Shown here: one piece after another, positions 44,547-58,167 of the stretch
Numbering within the stretch: position 1 is the stretch's first letter
Layout: each line of letters opens with the position of its first letter
Assembly: GCA_039707465.1 (NCBI GenBank)
Contig: CM077643.1
Span: forward strand, 376,705,919-376,769,918
DNA from: Rhabdophis nuchalis
Taxonomy: Eukaryota; Chordata; Lepidosauria; Squamata; Natricidae
Length of the DNA: 64,000 nucleotides
Direction of reading: 5' to 3'
Made by a program: the position numbers and the translations under genes
The notes under the pieces: model-generated
What the model saw: only the letters and a program-made list of their open reading frames with translations
Databases searched by the model: none
What the model was told of the DNA's origin: nothing

Positions 44547-44986
44547 CAGCGATGGCTAGTTTTTCCTAAGGTGTGCCAAAATTGTGCGTATGCGGGTGCT
44601 CTGGAGGCTTTCCTGAAGCCTGGGGAGGGCAAAAATGGCTTTCCCTGGCCCTCCGGAGGTCCCTGGGTGGTTGGGGGAGGCCATTTTCGTCCTTCCTAGG
44701 CTTCAGAAAAGCTTCTGGGGCCTGGGGAGGGCAAAAAAACAGGCCCAACAGGCCAACCCGAAGTTCAAACAAACTTCCGGTTGACCAATTAAGCCTGTTT
44801 TTTGCCCTCTCTAGGCTCCGGAGGCTTTCCTGAAGCCTGAAGAAGGTGAAAATGATCCCCGCCCCCGGCGCTCTGGAAGGCCGAAAATCAGCTAGTTGGC
44901 TCACACATGCATACCAGAGTTAAGGGCCGGCAAATATGGCTCCGTGTGCCACCTGTGGCATGTGTGTCATAGGTTTGCCATCACGG
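44547..44986. mobile_element. hAT MITE (GATGGCGAAC family)
   Basis: Ends cagcgatggctag and gtttgccatcacgg. Flanks ctctaagg (44539-44546) and ctctatgg (44987-44994) differ at one base. GC-rich interior with gcctggggagggcaaaa units. Confidence 0.78.
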
Positions 44987-45313
44987 CTCTATGGCCATTC
45001 CTGAATGAGAGATATGAAATCTAAAAAGCCATGTGTTCCATATTATACTAGGTATAAAGTTGGATTATGGCTTAATTCTCTGTGATTTGGCTTTTCTTAA
45101 CATAGGCAGCCCTGTTTTATTAAATCCATCCATTTGGATCCCATTACTGAAAACGAAGGGGACAAAAGCAGCTGCAAAAGCAGGAATCTTATTTTTCTGC
45201 AGTAACGGAGTAATTGGATTAATAGAAAAGGCATTGGCAACTTCCCAAGCTAATTAAGGACTGTTGCAAATGGTCAGATAAGAGACAGTGCAAAAGAGCA
45301 TCATCACCTAGAA

Positions 45314-45405
45314 CAGAGGTGTCTAAACTTGGGAACTTTAAGACTTGTGGAATTCTGGGAGTTGAAGTTCAGAAGTCTTAAAGTTCCCAAGTTTGGGCAC
45401 CCCTG
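45314..45405. mobile_element. Short palindromic hAT MITE
   Basis: 92 bp. Ends cagaggtgtctaaac and gtttgggcacccctg. Flanks acctagaa and tcttagaa match at six of eight. Confidence 0.75.
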
Positions 45406-45469
45406 TCTTAGAAAGTTCACGGCCCTGAATTTATGAGCTGCTCAAAACAGTGAAATCCATGGTTTAAAG

Positions 45470-45694
45470 CAGGGGTAGTCAACCTTTTTATACCTACCGC
45501 CCACTTCTATATCTCTGTTAGTGGTAAAATTTTCTAACCGCCCATCGGTTCCATAGTAATAGGATTTATAAAGTAGGGAAGTCAATTAAATTTTAAAAAG
45601 GAAAGTGCTTCAGTATCGGACAAAACCCCTACCGCCCACCATGAAAGCTGGAACGCCCACTAGTGGGCGGTAGGGGCCAGGTTGACTACCACTG
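45470..45694. mobile_element. hAT MITE (CAGGGGTAGTCAACC family)
   Basis: Ends caggggtagtcaacct and aggttgactaccactg. Flanks gtttaaag (45462-45469) and gtttaacg (45695-45702) differ at one base. Interior accgcccac motifs. Confidence 0.82.
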
Positions 45695-45702
45695 GTTTAA
45701 CG

Positions 45703-46671
45703 GTATTTCCATTGGAACAATGTTAAAGCATCAAGGTTGTGTTTCTTGCTCAGAAATCACTTCTCACTTGCAACTCTGTCTCTGACAGCGCAATGCTTAT
45801 TTCTCTTGCATCCTGTATCTCCATGGGCAGACAAATAAAGAACCAAGATAAGTAATCTTGAAGATAAAAACAGTCAAGCTGTGTACAGAACAAGGTCGGG
45901 AAGTCCTGCAAGTCATACATTGTAGAGTTTCTCCTTTGCTTCTGATTCAAGTGAAGGCAACAGCCTTCATACCAAGGAAGGGCACTCCATCTGAAGTGAA
46001 GCCTGATTGAATGTACTCAGTTCAATTGTCTGTAGTTTATTTGTTTTTTCTATTATTTTTAACAACATGATCAAATACACATCTACTGAGTATCCACAGG
46101 CTAAGCTATTTGTTTCATAGTATTTTTAAATCTATTTTTGGCATTTAGATCACATTTTTTCATGAGACTTTAGTGTCATGGGTTCTTGGGCTCCCCCCTC
46201 ATTTTATCACAACAAATATTGCCTTGTGATGTTAATTGGACTGAAAGAGAAAATCATCAAAATCCAAAATAATCCAGTTAGCCATAGGGATTATATCGGG
46301 ACTTAGGTTTTCCTGATCCAAGTTCAATCATTTAACCACTTCACTGGTTTTATTTTGCTGAATTTATGAAGAGTCTAAAAAGGTCATTTCAATAATTAAA
46401 TGTCCAGACTGGAGTTTTTTTTAGGGGCTAAAAGTGAGTCCAATGATTAATCCAAGTAAATTGAAATTCAATAGCAATTCTACTGAGAATCAATTTAAAT
46501 GATTGCCACTGGGATTATAGTTTTAGAGTTCATGGAAAAGTGTCTACTTTGAAATACTTCCAGGAAACAATACTCACTTTTCTCATTCTATTACTTGTGA
46601 TCCTTTAGTTGGTAACATGCTGGACTAATCTTGGCTTTTTAAACAGTGTAGAACATGTTTGGATCACTTTC
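45703..46671. other. Upstream flank, no feature seen
   Basis: AT-rich sequence without recognised repeats or exons. Confidence 0.4.
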
Positions 46672-47332
46672 AAAATCTAGACTGGACTACTGTAATTCTC
46701 TCTACATGGGGCTCCCCTTGAGGTGCACCCGAAGACTTCAGCTTGTCCAGAATGCAGCCGCGCGAGCAATAATGGGAACCTCTAGGTTTACCCACATAAC
46801 ACCGCTCTTGCGCGAGCTGCATTGGCTGCCTGTTGTCCTTCGGGTGCGCTTCAAGGTGTTAGTTACCATCTTTAAAGCGCTCCATGGCTCGGGACCTAGT
46901 TATCTGCGGGATCGGATCCTGCCCCATACATCCCTGCGGCCGATTCGCTCCCACAGAGAGGGGCTTCTCTGGATGCCGTCCACTAGGCTATGCCAGCGGG
47001 CGACGCCCAGGGGAAGGGCCTTCTCTGTGGCGGGCCCGACCCTCTGGAACGACCTTCCCCCCGACATCAGAACAACCACGGACCTCCGCTCCTTCCGTCA
47101 AAAATTGAAAACACACTTTTTCTGCTTGGCCGGCCTAGGTTAGTCTTCTGTCTTTCGATAGGGTTTTAGGTTTTTTTTAGTGTAATTTAAATTTAGGGGA
47201 TTTTAGCGCAGGGACAATTTCGGTTTAATTCGTATTTTAACTATTTATCTTTCTATGTATTTTATATTGGTTTTATTCCCTGTGCACCGCTCCGAGTCCC
47301 TTTGGGGAGAGGAGGCGGTATAAAAATAAAAA

Positions 47333-47334
<2 letters not shown>
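46672..47334 (+). mobile_element. L2-like LINE, 5'-truncated
   Basis: Encodes [39 protein letters not shown] and [20 protein letters not shown] to FFCLAGLG, nearly the same as the 4540 copy. 3' terminus gcaccgctccgagtcccttt then a long (TTA)n tail, which is interrupted by the half-LINE. Confidence 0.87.

Positions 47335-47396
<62 letters not shown>
47335..47396. repeat. (TTA)n microsatellite, left part
   Basis: About 20 units forming the tail of the L2-like LINE at 46672. Continues as (ATT)n at 49338-49438 beyond the half-LINE. Confidence 0.92.
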
Positions 47397-49440
<2,044 letters not shown>

Positions 49441-49754
49441 CCTTCTAAAGCAGTCTATAAAGCAAAACAACATGAATAACACATTACCCAAATAATAAAA
49501 ACTACTTCAGTGCCATCAATACTCAAATCAGAAAGCTTATAGAACACCATTGAGCCTTTAAGCAAGATTAGCAAAACAGTGCCTGTAGGGTTTGGGTTTT
49601 TTTTTTTGGTAGGATTTATATCCTATCCTTCTTCACAAAGTTCAGGGTTGCATTTATACAGAAGGCCTCTTTCTTTCCATTCTCTTCCCAAAGCAACTCT
49701 GTAAAGTAGGATAGGTTGAGAAATAACAGTAGGCCAGTAGGCAGATTTCATGAG

Positions 49755-50270
49755 TAAGGTTTATTTATTTTATTTATTTATTTATTTATTCGATTTATAT
49801 TCCGCCCTATTTCCCTGGGGGGGACTCAGGGCGGTGCCCAGAAAGATAAAAACCCCAACAACGCCTACAAAATATAAAAAAAAAACAATTAAATTATTGA
49901 CTCTGTGCTAAAATTTAAATACTATAAAAGATTAAAACCAATAAATATTAAAATTTAAAATTATATCCTTGGTCTATGTCAGGCCGGCTAGATGGAAAAA
50001 GTGTGCTTTTAACATCCGACTGAAGAGGCGTAGGTCCGTGATGGTACGGATATCGGGGGACAGGTCGTTCCAGACGGCCGGGCCCGCCACAGAGAAGGCC
50101 CTTCCCCTGGGAGTCACCAGCCGGCATTGACCGGCTGACGGCACCCTGAGGAGGCCCACTCTGTGGGAGCAGACAGGTCGAAGGGAGGTATGTGGCAGGA
50201 GGCAGTCTCTCAAGTAACCAGGACCCGTGCTATGGAGCGCTTTAAAGATGGTTACTCTCCAAGTCATAAT
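49755..50270 (-). mobile_element. L2-like LINE 3' end, antisense
   Basis: Minus strand encodes TIFKALHSTGPGYLRDCLLP and [20 protein letters not shown] to FFHLAGLT. 3' terminus at left: (ATTT)n, attccgccctatttccc, gactcagggcggtg. Confidence 0.85.
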
Positions 50271-50291
50271 CCATTTTCTATAATCTATAAA

Positions 50292-50741
50292 TCTATATAA
50301 ATAAAAATGTAACAATAGCTTGTTCAAAAGTGCTAATCTCAGAAAGTACTGCACTGATCGCTTCCAAAGGGGGGCGATGGGGGAGGGGGGGGGAGGACCT
50401 GATGGTCGCTGGGAGGGAGGGAGGGGGTCCTGGAGAAGGTTGACTGGGTGTGAGTGTCTGGGGAGGGAAGGTGTAGGTAAGTAGGTAGAGGGATAGAGAG
50501 AGAGGGAGAAATACAGTAGGTAAGTAGGTAGAGGGATAGACGAGAGGGAGGAATACAGTAGGTAGGTAGGTACGTAGGTAGAGGGATAGAGAGAGAAAGG
50601 GAGAAATACAGTAGGTAGGTAGATTGGGGGTTATACGGTGGTTGTGTGTACGTGTTTGTGTGTGCAGTTGTAGATCTACACACAGATTGGTTGGCCATTT
50701 AACCAGACTGGGCCACAGCAACGAGTGGCCGGGTACGGCTA
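50292..50741 (+). mobile_element. Non-autonomous Helitron, copy 2
   Basis: Starts tctatataaataaaaatg after A, has gaaagtactgcactgatcgc, a (TAGG)-type internal array (50470-50625) and the terminal stem ggccac..gtggcc (50711-50730). The expected CTRR end is slightly changed (ggcta). Homologous to 23450-24040. Confidence 0.78.
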
Positions 50742-51332
50742 TCCTATATAAAAAAGCTTGCTAAATCTTCTCCAGTCTCACTGAAACCATGCAACATTTA
50801 ATGACTGGGAGAAAACTTTATTCTATTCTTTGGTTCGTAAAAGTTAGATTGGGGAACCTATTCCCTGCTATTCTTCTCCAAGCTATTATTTTGGGTTTTT
50901 TTTTTTTAGAAAAAAGCACATCTTTTGGCCCATTTTATATTCCACTGTTACTAAAGCACTGGAGAAGACTAACTAGAGGGTACACAGTACATTTCTACTC
51001 AAAAGGAAGACCCATCAATATTAGGCAGTTCTGAATAAGGAACTTATTCTGCTCATATTGGGAAGAGTATGATGAATTCCCTTTAAATCCTTCATGTTGT
51101 AAACACATTAATAAACCCCAGAGTGCTTTGTTTCACTGAGGTTGGAAATGTGTACAGCATACACCTACCCAGCCCAATTTTAGTCCAGCATAATGAACAC
51201 CATGCCCTGCACCATTAGCTTCTTTTATTTATTGAGGGATTGACAAAACAAAAATAATGTAAATGAGCTTTACCTATGGTGAAATAGCAAGATGCAAAAA
51301 TGAAAAAATGTATATTCATTTTTGTTAAAATA

Positions 51333-51605
51333 TTCATGACTGGGAAAGACATGGGAACAAAGTCAGCCAATGAATATGCATAACAACTAAGTCAGCCAAT
51401 GGGAGCTTAAACAGTTCTTAGTCTGTGCAGAGAATTGAAACAGAAACTTAAGCAGTCTGCTGCTCTGAGCAGTAAACTAGCAGTCTGTCGGGGCTTGTCT
51501 GCTGAAATGAAATTAGCTGCTTGTGTTTGTCTGTAACTCTCCTGCCTTGTGTTTACTTGGAAGAACCACCTGTTGGTATTGTACATTTATTCATCAATTC
51601 TTATG

Positions 51606-51659
<54 letters not shown>

Positions 51660-52075
51660 TTTATTTATAACCCGCTCTCTCTCCCCAAAGGGACTCGAGG
51701 TGGGGCACAGGAAAATTAAAAACAATAGACACAAACAGAGTACAAAATTTAAAATCACAATTAAACATATCCTGCGCTAAAAACATCTATAAAAACTAAA
51801 AACTGTCCCTAAAACCCCTTAACACTATAACTTAATTAAAATTACCCTAGGCCAGCCAAACGGAAGAAATGGGTTTTTAAAAGCTGTCGGAAGGAGCGGA
51901 GGTCCGTAGTTGTTCTAATTTCGGGGGGAAGGTCGTTCCAGAGGGTCGGGCCCGCCACAGAGAAGGCCCTTCCCCTGGGTGTCACCCGCTGGCATAGCCT
52001 ATATAAAGAAGTTAATGAATCCTGCTGCATCAGTCATCTGTGTGTGCTTTCTAGATTTAAATTTTGCAAGATACT
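51333..52075 (+). repeat. LTR-like dispersed repeat, copy 2 (split)
   Basis: 51333-51608 and 52003-52075 align with 3190-3560: gacatgggaacaaagtcagc, two agccaatg boxes, ggtattgtacatttattcat, then aagaagttaatgaatcctgc. An L2-like 3' end with its (ATA)n tail occupies the gap. Confidence 0.55.
51609..52000 (-). mobile_element. L2-like LINE 3' end inserted in LTR-like repeat
   Basis: (ATA)n tail at 51609-51657, then antisense 3' UTR (acccgctctctctccccaa, gggactcgaggtgg). The minus strand encodes [20 protein letters not shown] and [20 protein letters not shown]. Confidence 0.85.
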
Positions 52076-52899
52076 CTGATAAATTTAGAAATGAAATCTA
52101 CAGATATTCAATGAAGGGTACCTGGTTGGCTAAAGATGTTGGGATTATACATGGCGAATGTACAATGCGGAAAAAGAAAGGCAAACATAAGTTTAGGCTG
52201 CATTATGCCACTCTTCCAGTCTCAGGAAATAATAGTCTCATTGTTTCTGTACTGACAGTCTTCAACTCAAGTGGATTGCTAGTTCTGAGCATCCTGTATT
52301 TATGAAAATTGAGGAAGCTGAAATGTATCCAGAGAATAGAAATAAGGATGATTAGGAATCAGTTACAGTGTTTTGAGAAGAGTGATTATGATTATGATTA
52401 TGGAGAAAACTGAGCAGAAAGAACGGTATCATCTTACTCTTCAAGTATCTGAAAAGATATGGCTCAGAAGGAAACCAAGTCCTGCCCTCTATTTCTCAGA
52501 AAGCCAGACTCAGAATAATGAATGTAAGTTACAGGAAGGTAGAATCTGAGTGAATGTTGGGAACAAAGTCCTAATAGTAAGAACAGTTCAATAAAAGTCC
52601 CATTTATTCAGATGGGTGACAGGCTCATTGGATGTGTACAAGCAGAAGCTAGACTGCCATTCATCATTCCTGTATAGCAGTGTTTTTCAACCTTGGCAAC
52701 TATAAAGATATGTGGACTTCAACTACCAGAAATCTCCAGCCAGCATGGATAAAGAGATAGGCCTTTGGTAGACATCTAAAAAAATGTCAAAGCAGAAGTT
52801 TTAGAAACATCTATGGGATCCATCTGTGATCAGGGTTATGAATTTAGTAAATTTATATGGCCGCTCATTTCTTATACATGATTCAAGGAAGCTAACAGT

Positions 52900-53090
52900 C
52901 TTCTTCTTCTTCTTCTTCTTCTTCTTCTTCTTCTTCTTCTTCTTCTTCTTCTTCTTCTTCTTCTTCTTCTTCTTCTTCTTCTTCTTCTTCTTCTTCTTCT
53001 TCTTCTTCTTCTTCTTCTTCTCCTTCTCCCTCTTCTCCCTCTCCCTCCTCTCCTCCTCCTCCTTCTTCCTCCCCCTCCCTCTCCTCCTCA
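52900..53090. repeat. (CTT)n and pyrimidine tract
   Basis: About 41 perfect CTT units (52900-53022) grade into an interrupted CT-rich run. Almost 190 bases are purely pyrimidine on the plus strand. Poly-Phe, poly-Lys and poly-Glu readings are artefacts. Confidence 0.96.
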
Positions 53091-53099
53091 TCCACATCC

Positions 53100-53830
53100 T
53101 CATGTTATCATAATCCACTGAAATCTAGGGGATGTTCCATTATTTACAAGCAAAGTTATGCATGACTGCTCTGTTAGTTTACTTATTAACATAGCAGATG
53201 TTAATAATTGGGTGTTAGACCAAATGAAAATGACAGCCACTGCGTTATAGCACTGGGGTGTTTGGGAATTGAGAGAAGTTTTATGCATGGCTCTTGCTCT
53301 TTAGCAAAGTTCACAGCAAGCAAACATTCCTGTCTTGGTTTATAGCTTTGGATGCTCTGTTCTCCTTTAAACAATAAACTAAATGGGGGAATGACTAAAT
53401 GGGCAAATGAAACTGTTTATTTCTGCATGTAAGGTTCAGCGCCACTATCAATCTTCCATTATGTTATAAGCTGTCACTTGATTTCCACCTCCGTGCTGGC
53501 AGAATTAACTGCCGGCTGAATGCTGCCAGCTGTTTCTAGCAATCACAGCATATTTAATCAGGCAGTTTGGTGGGAAGCAAAGAGATCAAGGATCCTGAAT
53601 TGAGTCTTGCTGACCTTCAAGATAATGTAGGAACATAGATAGCTCAAAGGGCATAAAACGATGCCTGATACCAAGAAATGACACATGAAGGCAGCTGTCT
53701 TTTTTTTAATGTTCATTTGGCATTAGAATGAGCCATGCAGTTCCCAGGAATCAAGAACCCTTGCGAAAGGACAATGTTTCCCTCATTTTCCCTAGTTGGA
53801 AAAAAAATGTATAGTTTTGAGTAATGAAGA
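53100..53830. other. Upstream flank, no repeat recognised
   Basis: Moderately complex sequence with no exon-like frame. 53440-53620 looks unique and could be conserved non-coding, but that cannot be judged without alignment. Confidence 0.35.
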
Positions 53831-53838
53831 AGGAAAGG

Positions 53839-53992
53839 CAGTGGTGGGATTCAATTTTCACCAGTTCTGCGGGCGTGGCTTTGTGGGCGTGGCAGGGGAA
53901 GGATACTGTAAAATCCCCATTCCCTCCCCACTCTCAAAATTTCCACTACCGGTTCTCCAGATCCTGTCAGAACTGGCTGAATACCACCTCTG
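53839..53992. mobile_element. hAT-type MITE (CAGTGGTGGG ends)
   Basis: Ends cagtggtgggattcaat and gctgaataccacctctg. Flanks aggaaagg (53831-53838) and gggaaagg (53993-54000) differ at one base. Interior gggcgtggc units. Confidence 0.8.
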
Positions 53993-54342
53993 GGGAAAGG
54001 ATACTAATCAATTAATGGTGCCAAAATTGTTTATAATGCTTTAAGATCAGAAATCACACAGTGAAAAAGAATTTCTTCCCTTTTGTAACTGGAAAACGGC
54101 CTCATTAATAAAATTAAAAGGTTATTTTCTGTTCATTCCTGAAATCTCGAGCCTTCACTTGGAACTTCTTCACTTCCTTTCTCAGTTCAACATCGCATTT
54201 AGCATGAAACCCAAAATGTTGTTCTCGGAGAAGAGAAAAAGAGTCATTCCTGAATGGTACAGAGCCTATGTTCCATGCATAAGAGCCCAGGATCAGGGTC
54301 TCAGCACCTTTACTCACTCTGGCATTAAGAGGGTCTCTAGTC

Positions 54343-54539
54343 CAGGGGTCAGTAACCCATATCTCTGGAGCCGCATGTGGCTCTTTCAGCCCTCTGCTGT
54401 GGCTCTCTGTTGCTCAAAATATGTGTCACAACCGCCAGCACACAATTTATTGAACTTTTTGACATCTGGTAGGTTTTGCGGCTCCAAATCTGAAACAGAT
54501 CCAAATGGCTCTTTGAGTGTTTAAAGTTGCCGACCCCTG
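54343..54539. mobile_element. hAT MITE (CAGGGGTCAGTAACCC family)
   Basis: Ends caggggtcagtaaccc and gttgccgacccctg. Flanks ctctagtc (54335-54342) and ctctagtt (54540-54547) differ at one base. Contains ggagccgcatgtggctcttt. Confidence 0.82.
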
Positions 54540-54547
54540 CTCTAGTT

Positions 54548-55679
54548 CCATCTTAGAAAGATTATGTAAAAGTAAAAAATTGAGGCTTGATGTTACTATC
54601 TTATTTTATTACAAAAAAGGTAGGTGGAAGTCAAAGCTTTTTTTTCTTCTTTTCGGCACTTTTTCCTTCCCTTCCCTTTTCCATTCCTATTTTTGTATTT
54701 TATACCACCAACTATTAAAAAGGAAAAACAGAAAAGCTTATGAAGCTTATGTGGGTCTTCAGTCAATGTTTGTGATTTCAAGGACAAAGTTCAGAGACAG
54801 TTGTTGGAATGAATGAATTTTTCTTTAAAAAAAACCACAAACTAAGCACATGCACCGACCCCAGTCTCAGCTTTTCACTGGATGATTCCTTTCTTTCCAG
54901 ACACTCCAGAGGGAATCTAATATCTTCCTGTGCTGTGCCAAACAACAGTTATTATTTTCTTGCAATCCTCTTTGCTGAATGATCTTGTAAAACAGATGGA
55001 ACACACACAAGGAAGGGCAGGGGCATTAGCTTCAAATGTGATTGAAAAGCAAAATCACGGCTGTTTCCAAGTTTCCAATATGCTGCCTTGGTGTTAAGGT
55101 TAGCTTTTATGGGATCCTGGCTGCCAGCCAGTCAAAACAGGTGCTTCCCCATTCCCATTTGAAAGCTCCACTTATTCGCTGCAGGTTGAGGGCACATTCC
55201 ATGCTCGTCTTTCTTTGCTGTCTTGTTGTACATGGACACGATCACGTTAAAGCTGCTGCTTGAACACTCGGTGGGCCAGCAGCATCCAAGGCGGCCAGGA
55301 ATGCAACGGAAGCAGAGATGGAAGTGGGCCAGCAGCTTCCCTAACAATGTACAATGGGGCTGCAGTTGTATGAATTGACCTTGTAAGATTGAAAATAACA
55401 TACAAGGGCTTACTGTGCCACTTAAGAAAATGGTACCGGGGAAGACAGCACATATTTAAATTGTTACAGTATAAGTGCCTATGCCTTACACAGTCTGCAA
55501 AGGCAATTTTCCACTCTTAGGCAGCTTTGACACTGGGAACATGCAACCAGGAATGCTCCTTATAAGATCTCAGTGTTGAAAAGTGTACGGAAAGTAACAC
55601 TGCTTTGGGTAACTAAACAAGGGAACAAGGGAAAATTATCAATTGTCTGCTAGCAGGAGCATCCATGCAGAGAAGTTAA
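54548..55679. other. Upstream flank, no feature seen
   Basis: No repeat family recognised. ORFs up to 99 codons show no domain-like content. Confidence 0.4.
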
Positions 55680-56105
55680 AAAATGAGGGGTCCTTGGTGC
55701 CCTCTGAGCTTGCTTGTTTTCTTGTAGATGTTTCGTTGCAGATTAACAATCAAGTAAGCAATACCCCATCAGGGAATTGCCAAAGAGCCATCAATAAACA
55801 GCCCAACTAAAGAATCTCTACACCCACACAGACAGGCAAGTCACCAGAATATAAACTGACAGCCAACAGCACTCCTTACTGCAGGGGTCTCCAACCTTTG
55901 CAACTTTAAGTCTGAAGGACTTCAGCTCCCAGAATTCTCCAGCCAGCAAAGCTGGCTGGAGAATTCTGGAAGCTGAAGTCCTTCAGACTTAAAGTTGCAA
56001 AGGTTGGAGACCCCTGCCTTACTGGCACTGATGATGTCACCTACTTAGGGCAATGAAATGTCTGCAAGAAAACAACCAAGCTTAGAGAGCACCACCCTCA
56101 TTTCA
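55680..56105. repeat. Large foldback with hammerhead-like motif (Penelope-like?)
   Basis: The left arm (about 55686-55745: ggtgccctctgagcttgc, tgttttcttgtagatg) is the reverse complement of the right arm (about 56045-56100: gcaagaaaacaaccaagc, agagagcacc). The right arm holds ctgatga (56028-56034), a stem-like stretch and gaaa (56055-56058). A palindromic MITE interrupts it at 55882-56016. Assignment to a Penelope-like element is tentative. Confidence 0.5.
55882..56016. mobile_element. Palindromic hAT MITE (CAGGGGTCTCC)
   Basis: A 135-bp palindrome. Perfect duplication ccttactg at 55874-55881 and 56017-56024. Confidence 0.9.
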
Positions 56106-56336
56106 ACACTGAGCTACAAATATTCTCCTGTATTGAAGTTAAACAAGTCAAGATGTTGGCCGTGCCAACGTGGTTGAATTCCTGCAAGTAGAGGCAGGGT
56201 TCAGTAGTGCAGATGCGGCTGCCATTTTGACATTTAAGCGCAGTTGTAAATGCCGTTGCTTGCCAGGTTTTTTGGTCCGTCTCACAAGATTATCTTCAGC
56301 AGTGACCCTTCTGTTGTCACTAGCCCTGCTATAGCA

Positions 56337-56707
56337 CCACAATGGTGAACTCATGGCATATGTGCCACAGGTGGCATGCAGAGCCCTCTCTGTGGGCACG
56401 CAAGCCATTACCCCAGTTCAGCTCCACTGTGCATGTGCAATGCCTCCTGCTGGCCAGTTGATTTTCAGGTCACTACCATGCATGCGCAGGGGGCAGGGCG
56501 CATGCAGGTGCACCCATGCATGGGGGGCGGGGAGTCATGTGTGCATGCACAGGGATAGCAAGGGAAGTCACGTGTACATGCATGGGGTGGGTGGGGAGAG
56601 CATGGGGGTCATGTGCGCACACGCAGGGAACATGGGGGCGCATGTACATTGTATTATGGGTCACACGCGCTTTCGGCACGAGACGACAGGAAGGTTAGCC
56701 ATCCCTG
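56337..56707. mobile_element. hAT MITE (GATGGCGAAC family)
   Basis: Ends ccacaatggtgaac and gttagccatccctg. Flanks ctatagca (56329-56336) and ctatagga (56708-56715) differ at one base. Interior is rich in CATG and TGCGCA. Confidence 0.75.
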
Positions 56708-56884
56708 CTATAGGAGGCTAATGTAGGAAGCTTTCAGAGAAAGGCTCAAAGGGTTGATTTGATTAGCTGGGCAGAGCAGGACACTCTCCCTGGGCTGCCC
56801 AATCTTCTTCCTAGCCTAGGAGGCTTCAGCAAACATGAGCCTTCTGCATAGAACTGGAATGTCCAACATATAAAAATGGGGAAA

Positions 56885-57223
56885 GGATTAAGAGGGTGCC
56901 ACAAAGAAGAGGGAGTCAAACTATTCTCCAAGGCACCTGGGGGCAGGACAAGAAGCAATGGGTGGAAACTAATCAAGGAGAGAAGCAACTTAGAACTAAG
57001 GAGAAATTTCCTGACAGTTAGAACAATTAACCTCTGGAACATCTTGCCTCCAGAAGTTGTGAATGCCCCAACCCTGGAAGTCTTTAAAAAGATGTTAGAT
57101 AGCCATTTGTCTGAAATGGTATAAGGTTCCTGCCCACGCAGGTGGTTGGACTAGAAGACCTACAAGGTCCCTTCCAACTCTGCTATTGTATTGTATTGTA
57201 TTGTATTGTATTGTATTGTATTA
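56885..57223 (+). mobile_element. CR1 LINE 3' end with (TATTG)n tail
   Basis: Encodes [40 protein letters not shown], then [20 protein letters not shown] to the stop. 3' block ggttggactagaagacc and about seven TATTG units. Confidence 0.88.
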
Positions 57224-57229
57224 AGACAT

Positions 57230-58160
57230 ACTGATTCTGGACCTTGATTTGAATATTTCTCCTAATCCAAATACGCAGGCATTTTTTATTCTGAACTTTT
57301 TCTTAAGGGAGAGATGAAATCCATATCCAAATCTTTCACTTGTCGCCCAATAGTTTCATTTGCCCCCAGAATTTCATTCACGATTTATTATTCTCTGGCT
57401 GGCTTAAATTCTACGCAGGGTATAGCTTTCAAGATACATCACAAGCAGCACTTTATAACCAATTCACTGCAGAAGACACATTTATAGATTTTTAAAAATG
57501 TTTTAATCATACACAGAGACACTTGCCTACCAATGGACCTTACAGTGCTTGAAATTATAGTCTCGGAGTCAAGGGTCATTCATCAGATTTAGAGGGAAGA
57601 AAATGGGCTCAAGAAGGCATGGGAGGGAGAGATTCCAGGAGTATGGGGGAAGAAGCTGAGTAATAGGAATGAGAAACCGGAAGTCAGGATGATGAAAGAG
57701 GTTTCAAACATTGCAAGCTGTGCCTCCAGACCCACACTGAGATTGTTTGAATCCCCATTGATCAATACTGGCTATGCTTACTTTAACCTTACTAGACAGC
57801 CACGGTAGGACTTAGTACCACGGGTGCTTGGAATTCTCTTCCTAGATGAATCTGAAGCCAGTTTTCAGGTAAGATCAGTAGGTTTCCACTATGTGAGAGA
57901 GATATTTATGGATCTTTTCCCAATTCTTATTGGAACAGGAAGTTAGTGTTTGTACCACTACAAAAATGAATAGCTTGTTATTGAAACACAGTTCTGGGAA
58001 TCTCTTAGTATAGATCTGAGCAGATGGACTTGCTGGAAATTGCAGTTCAGCAATGCTTGGAAGGTCATAGATCATCCATCTCTGCAACAGAGAACTCATT
58101 ACTTTATAAGTAGAAGTACTGACAGTTCAGTGACCTTAAGTCAGAATAATTGAGAGTATA
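57230..58160. other. Upstream flank, no feature seen
   Basis: No exon or repeat recognised. Confidence 0.4.
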
Positions 58161-58167
58161 TCCTTTT

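Noticed and set aside
52801..53118. Poly-Lys, poly-Glu and poly-Phe ORFs
   Set aside because: Frames of the (CTT)n tract, not genes.
54114..54317. 67-codon minus-strand ORF resembling a small exon-like peptide
   Set aside because: No family recognised, no clear splice context, and length is within chance for this window.
55132..55401. 89-codon minus-strand ORF in unique sequence
   Set aside because: No family-like motif and no splice-site support; kept as non-coding.
56353..56721. 122-codon ORF rich in His, Met and Cys
   Set aside because: Lies wholly within a hAT MITE with CATG-rich interior; low-complexity artefact.
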